A DNA stretch of 64,000 nucleotides, taken from positions 62,001 through 126,000 of the forward strand of contig AP026180.1 in assembly GCA_030295235.1 (NCBI GenBank). Direction: 5' to 3'. A program made the position numbers and the translations under genes. Origin of the DNA: Fistulifera solaris (lineage: Eukaryota; Bacillariophyta; Bacillariophyceae; Naviculales; Stauroneidaceae). Below are positions 22,891 through 34,538 of this stretch, one piece after another. Under the pieces are notes generated by a model, which did no database searches, was not told the DNA's origin, and saw nothing but the letters and a program-made list of their open reading frames with translations. The stretch's first letter is position 1. Each line of letters opens with the position of its first letter.

Positions 22891-25656
22891 TTATGTCCAC
22901 GACCGACGCTCTTTACCGCATGCATCCTGGAACGCTCGGACAACAATGCTGAATTCTTCAAACGGCAATCCCTTACTCAACGAACTCATGAACTCCGCCT
23001 TGGGGCGTTCTGGAATACGTTCAACGCCCTGGAAAGCGGATGCAAGCCACTGCAAAAGCAACTGGGGATTGAATAAATTAAGCTTCCACAATGTCTCGGG
23101 TATCTGGCGCTCATTGTAGGCCGGCAAATCTCCGATCACCGCCCTTGCCAAGTTATGTACAATCATCTGGCCTTCGCGAGAAAGAGCTTGCTCTAAAGCC
23201 GCCTTGCTATCCGGTTTGTTCTGCTCGCGAAGCGAAAGCGCATACGATATTAAGTCATCGAGAAACCGAAGTGTTCCTTTGTTCGCCCCTTGATGCTCCA
23301 ACTGCATTCCAACAACGGCGCACTGCAATAGCGAATGAAGTAAAGGACTGATCATTAACGGGTCCGGGCAGTTATTGGTTACTCTCCCCATAAGATAAAA
23401 GAATTCCTCCACCACGTCCGGATGGTTGGTCATGTCTTCCAAATCTCTCAGAAACGAAAATGTTGTGTTCGAGAGTGTGAATACTGTATCAAAAAGTTGC
23501 TTGGTGTAGACAGCGTTGTGACCGTATTCAGCAACGCAAATACTAGCCAAATAAAGGAAAGGCGATTGCCGTGATCGTTCGTAGCTGAGTACGATTGTCT
23601 GTAACAACGTATTCACCATAGGAGAATATGCATTGGAACCTATAGACCGAAGAGCGTGCTTATGCAAGCGGCATATTTTCTCGGCCAACATATTATCTTC
23701 GGGAAAACGATTGAAGGCAGCCTCAAGCAAGCTCCATAATGTTTTCATCATTTCCAGCATTGGGTTCGGCGTACAATTCGCAACTTTGAGAAATTGCACG
23801 ACGACGGTAAGGCGATCGATCTCCGGAATCAAGTTTTTCCTTGGCGACGCGTGCTGATCTCCGCTACCGCGGCACCTAACCGGATGAGGATGGGCTGCGT
23901 CAATCGCGCAACATAGGGCGATATGTCGTGTGTCCGCGTATCGAATATTTCCCGTGACACTGCGGTGCAGGCTCCTTCTAAAACTTGAAGTTCATCTGCC
24001 AGCTGCAAGTGCCCGGCAACATCCGAATACAGCTGCAGAACTGGTTCAAATATGGCAAATTTCTGGTTCGAGCACCCACAGAGCTCTTTGATCGCAATAG
24101 CCGCGGCCGGTGCACACTCCTTGTCCGATAAGCTTTGTGCTAAGAAAGGTAGCAAAGGTTTTGTTAACTCAGGATGTGCCGCCAGCCAAGACGCATATTT
24201 CCCTATTATCTTGCTCGACGTGTATCGTAATGGCCGAATGTTCATTGGTAGATGCGACATCATCTCAAAGATAAAGGGTAGAAACTCGTTCTCGTCGCTA
24301 GGAACGAATCGATGTATGGCGCAAATACACGCCAAACTCGATTCGATCCCTGCCATTGTTGTAGATTTTGTTGCACCTGCTGTCGCAATGCCGTCCCGAT
24401 TTTTTGGAGCACACTGTGGCCACCCAACAAGCGACAGCAATCTTCTACGGTCTCTGCCACATAAAATCGATGCCGATTGATATCTTCTACGAGATCGTCC
24501 GCCAGTTCGTCAATGTCGTCGGGAAATTTCATAAGATGATTGACACACACGTCAATGAGTTGCAGCATATGTGGGGTGTAAATGTCGATCAGCTCTTGTC
24601 GCCATTCAAAGGGATGGATCGCTTCCAGATCGATGACCAGTCGGTACCAGAAATTAAGCGTTATACTGGATACCTCTGGATCCGCAACCTGTGAGCACTT
24701 TAATACTCCATCTACCATGTTGGTGACCGGTTGCTCCGATAATATCAGACTCATGTACGACTCTCCCATTTCGGTAATGACGCGACAGTAGGCTCGCTGA
24801 ACGTCTTCATCCTCGGACGCCAGTGCTTCCTCCAACGGAAGCTGAAACAGCAGTGGCAGCATCGCTTGCACCAAAGTCTCGTTCCCGTATTGATGACTCG
24901 GATACATCCGCAACACTTCCACCACCACATCCGCCGCCGCCTCCATCAACTCCGCTTGCGTCAATGCTTGTACGGACGCCGCCAATAATGCCGTTTCGGC
25001 CAAAGTATCCGGTCGAATGGGAACATAATGAATCCAAGCATGAAGAATTTGCAAAACATGGGTGGGTTCTTGTGTTTGCAAGAATTGAAAGAAGGTCGAC
25101 GACGTGGCCACCAGATGATCTCGCATCGTATATCGGTACACATCATCGACATAGAGTCGCCGCGACGCACATTCTTCCGGTAACACTTTCAAGATAATTA
25201 GAGCGAGCGATGTCGGATTCGACAACAAGTCACTGACAATGGTACACCAATTCATTTGTACCGCCAATGCCGAGACACAGAGCGCGAGACGGGTCGTCAA
25301 GGCGTCTCCTTGCGCATGCTTTTGTAAATGTTGCAACAACGAATCCCGCAAGGACGGCAACGACTCGACCGGTAACTGATGAATATCGGTGCGGCATTTG
25401 GTGTGCAAGGTTTGTGCCGCAAAGAAGCGTTTTTGGACATTGGAGGATGCGTCGTGCAACAATTTGTCACACACCATCCATGATATTGGTTTGGACTGAA
25501 AGCTAATGAGATACCGGTCCGCTAATTGTCGTTGCGACCACCATTCTTGAGAAGATTGTGTCGAATCAGTCGAAAAACAGCATTCAAGGCTAATTGGACG
25601 CGACTCAGTTCTTCGTCCGCATTGTCGCTGTGCGCGGGCAGTTGTGCATGTGACAT
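22891..25656 (-). CDS. Transportin-3/importin-13/MTR10-type nuclear transport receptor (three one-base breaks)
   Basis: Karyopherin-beta carrying cargo such as SR splicing proteins into the nucleus under Ran control. The start ATG 25656 gives MSHAQLPAHSDNADEE and the importin N-terminal block LADRYLISFQSKPISW, VCDKLLHDASSNVQKRFFAAQTL. HEAT helices follow throughout (LTTRLALCVSALAVQM, SITLNFWYRLVIDLE, YTSSKIIGKYASWL). The product ends near residue 922, the usual family length. The frame breaks at AAAAA 25573-25577, CCC 24348-24350 and TTTTT 23834-23838. Each needs one extra base in the run, after which the reading is continuous and divisible by three. Among family members, TNPO3/MTR10 fits best from layout; IPO13 is the alternative. 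It is convergent with the transporter gene, about 120 bp apart. Confidence 0.83.
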
Positions 25657-26076
25657 TTTTTTCTCCTTTTAATTGAAACCCGTTAGAGCAGATTGCGTTA
25701 ATCCTCGATTCTTTTGCAGATGTGGCAATGTAGTTTGCCTTTTCCTTCTCAGAATGAATGAATCAGAACTCTGACTGATAAAGTCGAAGGAGGAAATGAA
25801 CGATGATGAGCATGCGATCGGATCTATGCGCTGCGCGCTGCCTTGTTTTTGCGAGCTTTGCTGACTATAAAACCATGTGACGTTCCGGGTACTTTTTCGT
25901 TTAAAATAGAAAACAGTTATGAGTCTTAACGGTACCTATTACTTTTTTTACGTTTCCACGTGGAATGATAAAGACGCGCACTGCACCGCGCAACTTTCAC
26001 GAGGATCTTCCCTCCATCGCCGCGGCGTCTTCGTCTTCTCATTTTCATCGAACGAGAAGACTTTTTCATAGAGACC
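25657..26076. other. Divergent promoter region, importin / STI1
   Basis: 420 bp, no gene. Short open frames here have no family features. Confidence 0.5.
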
Positions 26077-27797
26077 ATGACGACCGCGGAAGAGGTAAGT
26101 CCAGCACTCGATCCTTTTTCTGCACACACCCACAGACTCACATTGTAGTAGCACAAAGCGCTCGGCAACACCGCCTTACAGGCCGGAAACTTTACGAAAG
26201 CCATTGAGGAATATTCGGCCGCGATTCGACTCGACGGTACCAATCATGTTTACTACAGCAACCGCAGCGCGGCCTACCTTTCGAAAGAGGATGCTCCCAA
26301 TGCGTTGGAGGATGCGAATGCCTGTATTGCTCTCAATCCGACCTTTGTGAAAGGATATTCTCGGAAAGGAGCGGCGTTGCATGCGTTGCGGCGGTACAAT
26401 GATGCGATTGCGGCCTTTGAGGAAGGATTGAAGATAGCTCCGGGTGATGCTGCATTAATCAAAGGACTCGAATCGGTCAAGAAGGAACAGAAGGGAGGAC
26501 CTGGGCCTGTTTCGGGTTTATTTGGTCCAGAAATGATGGCAAACATGGCTCGTGATCCTCGATTGGCGGTAATGTTGCAAGATCCAGACGTTCAAGCCAA
26601 AATTCGTCTCGTGCAGTCCAATCCGGAAATGTTGCAAAGTGTCTTGCAGGATCCGAAAATGATGAAACTCTTTTCACTCATGATGGTGGCTCCGGAAGAG
26701 GAGGAGCAGGCAAAACCCGCCGCACGTGCTCCAGCTCCAGCTCCCGCACCGGAACCCGCACCGGAAGAAGATTGGTCTCAGCTCTCCCCGGAAGAACGCG
26801 CCGAGAAAGAAAAACAAAAGGAAGCGAATGAAATGAAAAAGAAAGGTAATGATCTATATAAAGACAAGAAATTCGATGAGGCTTTGGCGGCGTACGATCA
26901 AGCCATTGCGATTGACCCCACGAACATGACGTTTCATTCCAACAAGGCGGCGGTGTATTTGACCAATAAGCAATATGACCAATGCATCGAGGCGTGTATG
27001 AAAGCGGTTGAAGTGGGAAAAGAAAATCGTGCGTCCTTTGAGGATCGCGCCAAAGCCTACGCTCGGGCGGCCAAGGCGTATCAGAAAAAGGGTGATTTGG
27101 AGAAAGCCATTGAAATGTGCAATGAAGCGCAGTTAGAGTCGTACGATTCAGCCACACAGCGTCTGTTGAAAACGTTGGAATTGGAGAAGAAAAAAGCCGA
27201 CACGCTAGCGTACCAAGATGACGCAAAGGCCGAAGAAGCCAAACAAAAGGAAACGATTTCTTTCGCGCGCAACAGTGGCCCCAAGCCGTGGAGCAGTACG
27301 AAGAGGCCGTCAAACGGGCTCCCAAAAATGCCGCCATCCGTAACAACTTGGCGGCCGCCCTTTGTAAAATTATGGATTTCAATGGAGCCGTCCGACAAAT
27401 TGAAGAGGCTCTGGCGCTGGATCCTAAGTACGTCAAAGCCTACGCGCGCAAGGGTGATATTGAGATGTATCGGAAGGAATTTCACAAGGCAATGGACTCG
27501 TACAACAAGGGCCTTTCTATGGAACCCGACAATAAAGCGTGCTTGGAGGGACTCAGCAAATGCCGAACAGCAATTCAAATGGGCCGACGCAATATGACGG
27601 CGGAAGAGAAGCAAGAACAAGCTGCGCATGCCATGGCGGATCCAGAGATCCAATCCATTGTTTCGGATCCTATCGTGCAGCAAGTATTGCGAGACCTACA
27701 GGAAAATCCGGCGTCCATACAACAAGTCATGCAGGATGCCCACATGAGAAGCAAGATCGAGAAGCTTATCGCATCTGGTATCATCGAGACTGCTTAG
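26077..27797 (+). CDS. STI1: STI1/HOP, HSP70-HSP90 organising co-chaperone (one-base break at 27249)
   Basis: Adaptor that hands client proteins from HSP70 to HSP90. Exon 1 (26077-26094) codes only MTTAEE; exon 2 begins at 26152 with HKALGNTALQAGNFTKAIE. TPR1 lies at residues 7-120, a DP/STI1 domain at about 140-190 (GLFGPEMMANMARDPRLA), then an Ala/Pro/Glu linker. TPR2A (GNDLYKDKKFDEALAAYDQAI), TPR2B (VKAYARKGDIEMYRKEFHKA) and the C-terminal DP2 domain (MADPEIQSIVSDPIVQQVL) follow. Two-carboxylate-clamp residues (KxxGN, N, K-x3-R) are visible in the TPRs. The frame breaks at GG 27249-27250; one more G gives KGNDFFRAQQWPQAVEQYEE and 554 residues. The acceptor is a TAGTAG doublet, and only the second AG avoids a stop. 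Confidence 0.93.
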
Positions 27798-28905
27798 GCG
27801 AGTAGACAACGTACAAACTTGCGCACAAAAAGTAGAGATAGTAGCAGCAATATTCCTGGTAGTATGTGGTTTGATTAGCCATTCCAATATTACTTTATCA
27901 TTTTGTATCTAGATATGTAAGAGAAAACAATCTACCATTGAATCCCTTGGCGAGTCGAGCATGAATCTAAATGGCAAGCGCGTCGGGCAAAGAAAGCCAC
28001 GCATCTCTTTTTATTCGAATGGACTACCTCTCCACGCCCAACAAACTCATTATACGAGTCTTTAAAATGTGTATGTTTGCTCAATGCTTTTGAAATGGTG
28101 CAATGCTCATTAACGAAGAAAGAAAGGATAGGAAGTCATAAACGTAAAGCGAAAATACAAAGTGCACTAGAATCACTACAACTATTCTTCAGCACCGTAG
28201 ACTGACGCAAGTTGTTCCGCAAGTGAAGAGATCCTTGTTAAGATCATCCTAGACCTAGATATGTTAGCGCTACTATTTCAAGCAGATGCAAGTACCAAGT
28301 ACTTTAACCGCAGACCCGCTCTAGAATAATTCTTCCTATAAAATAGCTCATACGAAATTTTACTGGTAGTCAGTAGTCCGCTTTGATAAAAAAATCAGGA
28401 TACGGCGTCTTTTTGTTGAATGTCGGTGAAAGCCACCTTAGAAAGTGACGTCACTTCTGCTTCTACAGTACATCAAAGACTAAGAGGAATTTGAGTACCG
28501 GTTTGGACCATAGGGGAATTGGGAACTCGAAAGAACGTTGAGAGTACATGTCAAGCCATACAACGCGAAGTGACGTGGGTCCGTTTCTGTTGAAGATACC
28601 ATTTTCTTAGGCGTACGTATGTACTACTTTTCCACAGTCGTAGATGACATTTGACAACGTGTGACACCGCAGACTACAATGCAGCTCATACTCGATGCTT
28701 TGGCTCCGAAAAACAACATGAAAACGACTGGCCTGGGCCTGGGCCAGGCGATACTTGCGCCAAGCTTGCACGTGTAAAAAGGACCCCCATTTTGCTCCTT
28801 TTATTTTGAGAACATTGCTTTCTATTCAAGGGGCAGACGCATCAAGGATGCTTGCTAATTTGTGATCTTAGGTACAAATAAAAACTATCAGATGCTACGG
28901 TTACT
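27798..28905. other. Intergenic region, about 1.1 kb
   Basis: No supported gene. It holds a 14-bp palindrome with a central CRE (separate entry) and a GGCCTGGGCC-rich patch near 28730. Confidence 0.5.
28443..28456. promoter_or_regulatory. Extended CRE palindrome
   Basis: AAGTGACGTCACTT is a perfect 14-bp palindrome centred on TGACGTCA, about 450 bp upstream of the ankyrin-type gene. Confidence 0.4.
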
Positions 28906-30952
28906 ATGAAGCGATCCAGTGAAGAGGATTCGAACGACAGCTGCTCACGAAAAGAGGGGAAAACGGAGTCTCTTGTCGATTTGTTAAGTCAAGGCAGATG
29001 GGATGATGCATTACAAAATATTCGATCCAACCCGTCTTCCCTCGAAAATTCCCCGGACCCAACGCCTCTAGCCCTAGCCTGTCGATTGGGAGCTCCTTAC
29101 GAATGTATTTCTGCTTTGCTGGAAGCTTGTCCTAAACATCTTCGGCGCGTGTTAGACTCGAGAGGAACTCCTTTGCACGAAGCAATCGTTTGCGAAAATA
29201 CCGAAACGTCGGTAATCGAGCTTTTACTTCGAAAAGACGAAGAAATGGAAGGCGAACGATCAACTTTGCTGCAAGATGTCGATGGATTTACTCCTCTTCA
29301 CTTGTTAATTCGGAGGCGTTTTCAGACACACATACTTCAAGAGGGTACCAATTTATTGCAGATCTTGGAGATATTAGTTCGCTCTTGCCCGGATGCTGTC
29401 ATCGTTCCAGACAGAGGAGAATATGAGGAGCCTCCTCTTGTTTATGCGATCAAAGCGAACGTTTACGCTCCAGTTTTGGGTTTCGAGGATGATAATCGCG
29501 TTGAACGGCAAATTTATGAGATGGTCGACTGTATGCTCCGATACAACCCAGCTGCTGCTGGCCGTGTGTTTACAGGCTTTCGTGGACAGGTGAGTTTTGA
29601 GGGAAGATTTGTGGACTTTCTTTGTCGTAAATCTAAACAATGTTTTCTGCTCGCCAGTACACTGCTCTTCACTCGGCTGTCTTTCACGGGCGCTGCACTG
29701 ATACGATAGAGCTCATATTACGTGCTGAAGCTGCTTCCCTCACTTCACCCAATCAGCGAAGGGCTGCTTTGTTGCAAAACACTCAAGGAGAAATCCCCTT
29801 ACATTTTTGCGCGATGCGTAGCGAGCGGCCAAGAACGGTTGCAGTTATAGCCGATGCTGCTCCGGAAGGCGTACTCAAAAAGATTCATCTGGTCTGACGC
29901 CACTCCATTGGTTGTGGATTCGATTTGTCAGCACTTTGCTGACCTTGGAAGACGGAGGTCGCGGTACGAATGTTACGATTGCACTACCTTCGAGGCGTCC
30001 ATTGCCGCCCGTGGAGATCAGCCGTTACGCGGAGTTTGCAACGCTTGAGCAAGGAAATTTTGATGCGGACTCGCAGCTCATTAAGCGAATGGACCCATCT
30101 ATTGATTTTCTTCGCATGCGTCACATTCCGGTAGAAGTACTGGCTGATGCGGACTGCCTGAGGAGGGCAAGCCGTTCGGTTGAACTGTTACGCCGAATAC
30201 GTGACCACCACCTTGAAGCGATCCGCACGAATAGTGATGAAGTGAAAGAGTGGACAAGAGAGGAAGTTGTAACGGCATTCTTCTGGTCAAAGGTTGTATC
30301 GCTTTTACAAAGTGCTAACAAGGCCGCTGGTGTCTCTTTCGTCGGCGAGAGAAATCTTTTGCATATTGCTCTTAGTAGCAAGTGCTGCCCGTCGTGGGTA
30401 TGCTACATGGTGGCGCAAATGTACCCTGAAGAGCTGATGCTGAAGGATAGCAAAGGGAGGTTTCCTTTGCATTGTGCTGCTGGTCGGTCATGGGATCGCT
30501 GGGATTGGCCATGTCCAGAACCGTTGGGCGATGCGACTGCCACGAAATTGTTGTTGTTCGACTCACTCCGCATAATGAAGTGGGCACTCGATTTGACACC
30601 GCCAGAAGTATTGCACGTTGTTGACAACGATAACAGATTAGTGCTTCACCACATAATCGACACCTATGTCACTGCGAGCGCACTGATAAGTAGACCAATG
30701 CAAGATGATCCCTTCGACGATATGCTATTGCTGATCAGAAACATTGTACGCTTGAATCCTGATGCACTTCACTGCCGGGACGGAGTGACAATGCTGTATC
30801 CATTCCAACAATCAGCAACAAGAACAACAGCAGCGGCATCCCACCATTCTCAGCATCCGAGCATACTTCGATCCGATCTCCTTTCGGTCAGCTTAGCTTA
30901 CGAGTTACTCAGAGAAAGCCCCACCATTCTTGAAATCGCTCGGGGACATTAG
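28906..30952 (+). CDS. Ankyrin-type repeat protein, diatom-type (one-base break at 29877-29881)
   Basis: Exons are 28906-29589 and 29658-30952 (GTGAGT donor, CGCCAG acceptor). Ankyrin-like units can be seen by their TPLH or PLH signatures: TPLALACRLGAPYE, TPLHEAIVCENTETSVIELL, TPLHLLIRRRF, ALHSAVFHGRCTDTIELILR, IPLHFCAMRSE, LTPLHWLWIRF, LLHIALSSKC and FPLHCAAGRSWD. They are irregular in spacing, as in the large ankyrin family of diatoms. No enzyme domain, membrane span or signal peptide was found. The frame breaks at AAAAA 29877-29881; one more A joins VLKKDSSGLTPLHW and gives 659 residues. It is probably a protein-interaction scaffold; the role is unknown. Confidence 0.78.
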
Positions 30953-31143
30953 ACACTATCTCATTGCGTTCCCCAAGATCTAAATTACATTTGACTTTCA
31001 ATCTCCGAGATGAAGCATGACAGCCTGTACATTATCACATGAAACATCTCGCTTCCTTGCCGCAAATATTTAAAGGGTAACCCAACTTCATTTTCTATAG
31101 ACAATGCTTTTGATCGATTTAGGTAGAAATGTCTGCATTGTAG

Positions 31144-32432
31144 CTACATGTGCATAAATCGAAACCGTTCTGGGGAACAAAACTCAAAATGCCATGCATC
31201 CAAGTTTTTACCAAGTGCAAAGTCGGCCATCATTGCTCCAAGAGCCGGAGTCATTTTGAAGCTACAAAAAGTGAGCAATGTTTGACGCGATATCAGATAC
31301 ACATATTTCATCAGCTTACCCATGGCCTGATAGTCCAGCAACGGCAAACACTCTCGAGTTTTCTCGGAGAGGCCCAATCAGGTAGTTAGAGTCAGGGGTC
31401 ATCGTATACAAGCATGGTAAAACCATTTTGAAAAGGGTCCCTTGAGCGCCTAAAAGAGATTGATTGTACGATAACAAAGAAGCCGACACCATTTCTTCCA
31501 ATTCTAAGCCAGACACGTGAATTGGATTATTGCTAGCGTCCTGCAATACATCTTCTCTGCCGTGTACTCCTACTTTGAGCCAGTGTTTGTGCCCGTGATC
31601 ATCCGAGTCACAAGGCAACCCGTAGAGGGGGAAAAGGCCACGCTGGCGTGTCCATCACCCATGTGGGCATGTTTTTATAACTATAAAGATTCGGGTCAGT
31701 TGCGCTCGATACGTCAATCCATGCGGATAGCTGTCGTAAAACTCTTAGATGTGGAGACCATGATGGCAAAAGTTGCCCAGCCCAGCCACCAGCGCTTATG
31801 AGCAAAGCCTTTGTCTGAATAGCTTCGTTCTCTCCGTCACCCGACCTCAGCAGAATTTCCACGTAGGATTCCAGTTCCTCATACGAAACAACTGTGGTTT
31901 CTTCTCTGATGCTTGTTTGACTGTGCTGTTCGGCCTCTTTCAATGCTGCATCAATTATGAGTTCTGGCCTCAAGATGCCGCCTCCGGGCTCATACAAGCC
32001 GACCAAAGGATGATTTGAGGTTGTATCATCGAAATTGAATTGAGGAAAACGATTTCGAAGGTTTGAGTTGCTCATAAATTCCACCGGTATTCCGTATTTT
32101 TCCGCAGAATCGTAGGACGCTTGCAGCCGCGGAGGCAGTGATCCATCGACATTTCCTGGTGCCATCAACAGCGTTCCACACTCCTGCATAAGGGAATCAC
32201 CACAGTAGTTTTCCAGCTGCTGAAACTGCTGGATGGAATATTCAATCCAGGGTACGTAGCTAGGATGCTCATAATACGCGCGTCGATAGATCCTTGTTTT
32301 GCCGTGTGAGCTGCCCCAAGTGTGCCCTTTTGAGAATCTTTCAATTCCCAACGATCGTGCTCCACCTTTAGCAAGTGCCCGCAAAGCGAAAGATCCTACT
32401 CCTCCCAGTCCGACAACTACTGCATCATACAT
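31144..32432 (-). CDS. FAD-dependent sarcosine oxidase-like amine oxidase (MSOX/SolA family; one-base break at 31627)
   Basis: Oxidises N-methyl or cyclic secondary amino acids (sarcosine, N-methyltryptophan, pipecolate in relatives), releasing hydrogen peroxide. Exons are 32432-31320 and 31261-31144, with GTAAGC donor and TTGTAG acceptor. The N-terminus DAVVVGLGGVGSFALRALAKGG is the dinucleotide-binding fold, followed by IERFSKGHTWGSSHGKTRI, the flavin-proximal GSSHG block. The C-terminal half has WPFPLYGLP, CLYTMTPDSNYLIG (with the Cys that can hold FAD covalently) and VAGLSGHGFKMTPALG. The frame breaks at the five-G run 31627-31631; one base less restores the protein at 409 residues. It ends in FMHM, without a clear peroxisomal SKL signal. 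Confidence 0.87.
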
Positions 32433-32727
32433 TGCTTATTAATTGCGTCCTTTTGCTGCTGGTCGAGAAGAATGACGAGCCGCGAAAAACGAGAAACGCA
32501 AGATGCAAGCCAACACGGAACACGAAGAATGCGTGACACGCACCATAACCGAGTCATTATTTTGTCTCTGAAGCATAGTGTGGAATCCGGTATTGAATAG
32601 TCATTTTATTGTATCTGCAAAACAACATGATAAAAGCTAATGACCGGACTAAGGCATTTGATTGAAAAGCTAAAAAGACAGAGATATCTCCGAATTGCAA
32701 GCAACTTTAGGCGCAACTATAGATTCA

Positions 32728-33933
32728 TTATTGGTTAAAAAGACTTCTTTGCTTCGTGCTAGCATCGTGTAGCTTGATAAGAGCCTCTTTGATTTCTTTC
32801 ATGTGAGGTCTGTCGGCTAGTGATTCCGCCCAGCCACGTTTGAGGACGCGGCGCAAAATCGTTGGCCATGACCTCGGGATCGTAGGTCGTTCCCCCAGTA
32901 CAGCCACACATTCTTTCACTTGTGGACCCGCTAAGCCGTCATACGGTTTGCATAAAGCCATTAGCTCCCACAAAACGACGGCATAAGAGAAAACATCGCA
33001 CTTTACATTGTAGGGATGCTTGCGAATCACCTCCACCGCCATATACCTCGCAGTCCCTGTATTTCCGGCTAAATTAAAAGTCGAGTCAAGATTGCTCCCT
33101 GCTGGTAGTTCGACCGCTAAGCCGAAATCGAAGATCTTCAATGTTCCGTGGCAATCGTAGCCGACGTTACCAGGCTTCAAATCGCGATAAATGATCCTGT
33201 TTTCGTGGAGATATTCCAGCGCAGCAGCAATGTCGATTGCGCTTTGCAGTCGTTCTGAAAATAGTTGCATTCGAACGGTAGCCCGATTTGCTTTTAACAT
33301 GGAACCTTTGCTCTCCTTGGACCGTTCTCGCCAGGAGGCTATCTTTTTGCTCAAGGTCTCTTGTAATTTATCAAAGACCAAAAAGAATCCATCGGCTCGT
33401 CCGGTCTCGGCAAATCCGGCTACTCCAGCAGCCGACCATCCTCTTAATTCGATGACGTGTTCGTGTTTGAGTGCCGACAGAAAATGTGCTTCCATTACTA
33501 AATCCTTCGCACCCACAACGAGCTTCTTTGGCTCTAACGCCAACTTTGGGTTGAGATGTTTGATAATGTACGTCCGGTCTTTGTTGTCTCCGGCAGTTAA
33601 TTCATTGTCGTTGCGAAATGCCATGATTTCAAAGACGTGCGAAAAACCTCCGTAGGCAATCATTTCACCCACGTGAAGTTCCTCTCGTTCAAAGCGCGGC
33701 AAGTCATAGAGCCTACAGTTCGTCTGAACAAAGTGCGATTGTGCTAACACCTGCCCCACTCGCATTTCTGTTCGTTGTACTAAGCGTTCCGCAACATCAC
33801 CCGGCAAACATAGCTCATCGTAGCTATCATCGTCACCTGACATTCCTTTGCTATCTTGTGAATGTGCCGTAAGTGTCTCAAGTTTATTTACATTTAACTG
33901 TGCCCGTCGAACCAGAACAGGTGACAACGGCAT
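32728..33933 (-). CDS. Serine/threonine (or TKL-like) protein kinase, tandem paralogue 1
   Basis: Single-exon kinase of 401 residues. An N-terminal segment of about 80 residues ends in DLPRFEREELHVGEM, a block shared with the neighbour. Then come the glycine loop IAYGGFSHVFEI, catalytic lysine in YIIKHLNP, IIYRDLKPGNVGYD (Tyr in place of the His of HRD), DFGLAVE and the activation segment GNTGTARYMAVEVI. The C-lobe ends KEIKEALIKLHD. The RYMAPEV-type APE is AVE. The downstream paralogue (34539-35839) has the same architecture. Regulation and substrates are unknown. Confidence 0.85.
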   Translation of the reverse strand: MPLSPVLVRRAQLNVNKLETLTAHSQDSKGMSGDDDSYDELCLPGDVAERLVQRTEMRVGQVLAQSHFVQTNCRLYDLPRFEREELHVGEMIAYGGFSHVFEIMAFRNDNELTAGDNKDRTYIIKHLNPKLALEPKKLVVGAKDLVMEAHFLSALKHEHVIELRGWSAAGVAGFAETGRADGFFLVFDKLQETLSKKIASWRERSKESKGSMLKANRATVRMQLFSERLQSAIDIAAALEYLHENRIIYRDLKPGNVGYDCHGTLKIFDFGLAVELPAGSNLDSTFNLAGNTGTARYMAVEVIRKHPYNVKCDVFSYAVVLWELMALCKPYDGLAGPQVKECVAVLGERPTIPRSWPTILRRVLKRGWAESLADRPHMKEIKEALIKLHDASTKQRSLFNQ

Positions 33934-34538
33934 GCTGAATTCAACACGCTGGTACGATTACGCTAACAAACACTGGAAGGAATGAATCAACGAACGTCTC
34001 TGTTGGTTATTAAAGTCTCTTGAAGGTGTTTGCTTTACGTGAAGATGGAGTTGCCCTCTCGTTCGGTCACCGTCAAATTGGCACCATGAAGCCTGCATGC
34101 GCGGGTCTACGGCGTTTTACCGCAGAAAATTTCCCCCAAAAAACAGAGTGACTTTTTGGCATCAATACGCGCACTATGTACAGAAACTTCTACAGTAACT
34201 ATCCCAAGGCGGTCACAATTCTCACAAAAGCTCATAATCTCCAACCGCTTTCTCAATTTCACGCAGAAACCCCGTCGGTACTATAAACATTATAGTATAG
34301 CAAAAGCTCCGCCGTTTCAGTCCCGATCTTCGGTCCCGATCTCCTTTGCCATGAACAAAACAAAAAACATAGACTAGCTCCGAGTCAAGAATAGAGGGGG
34401 AGTCGAGTCGTCATCCAACGCAAGCCGAGAAAAAGGAAGATGACGAACATGATGTGGTGAGCGAATCATACGAAGATACTTTCTTAGAATGCTTCGATAG
34501 AAGATTGCTTTAGACAGTGCAACGTTATATTTTGACTG
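33934..34538. other. Spacer between the two kinase paralogues
   Basis: About 600 bp; promoter of paralogue 1 and 3' region of paralogue 2. Nothing else recognised. Confidence 0.5.
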
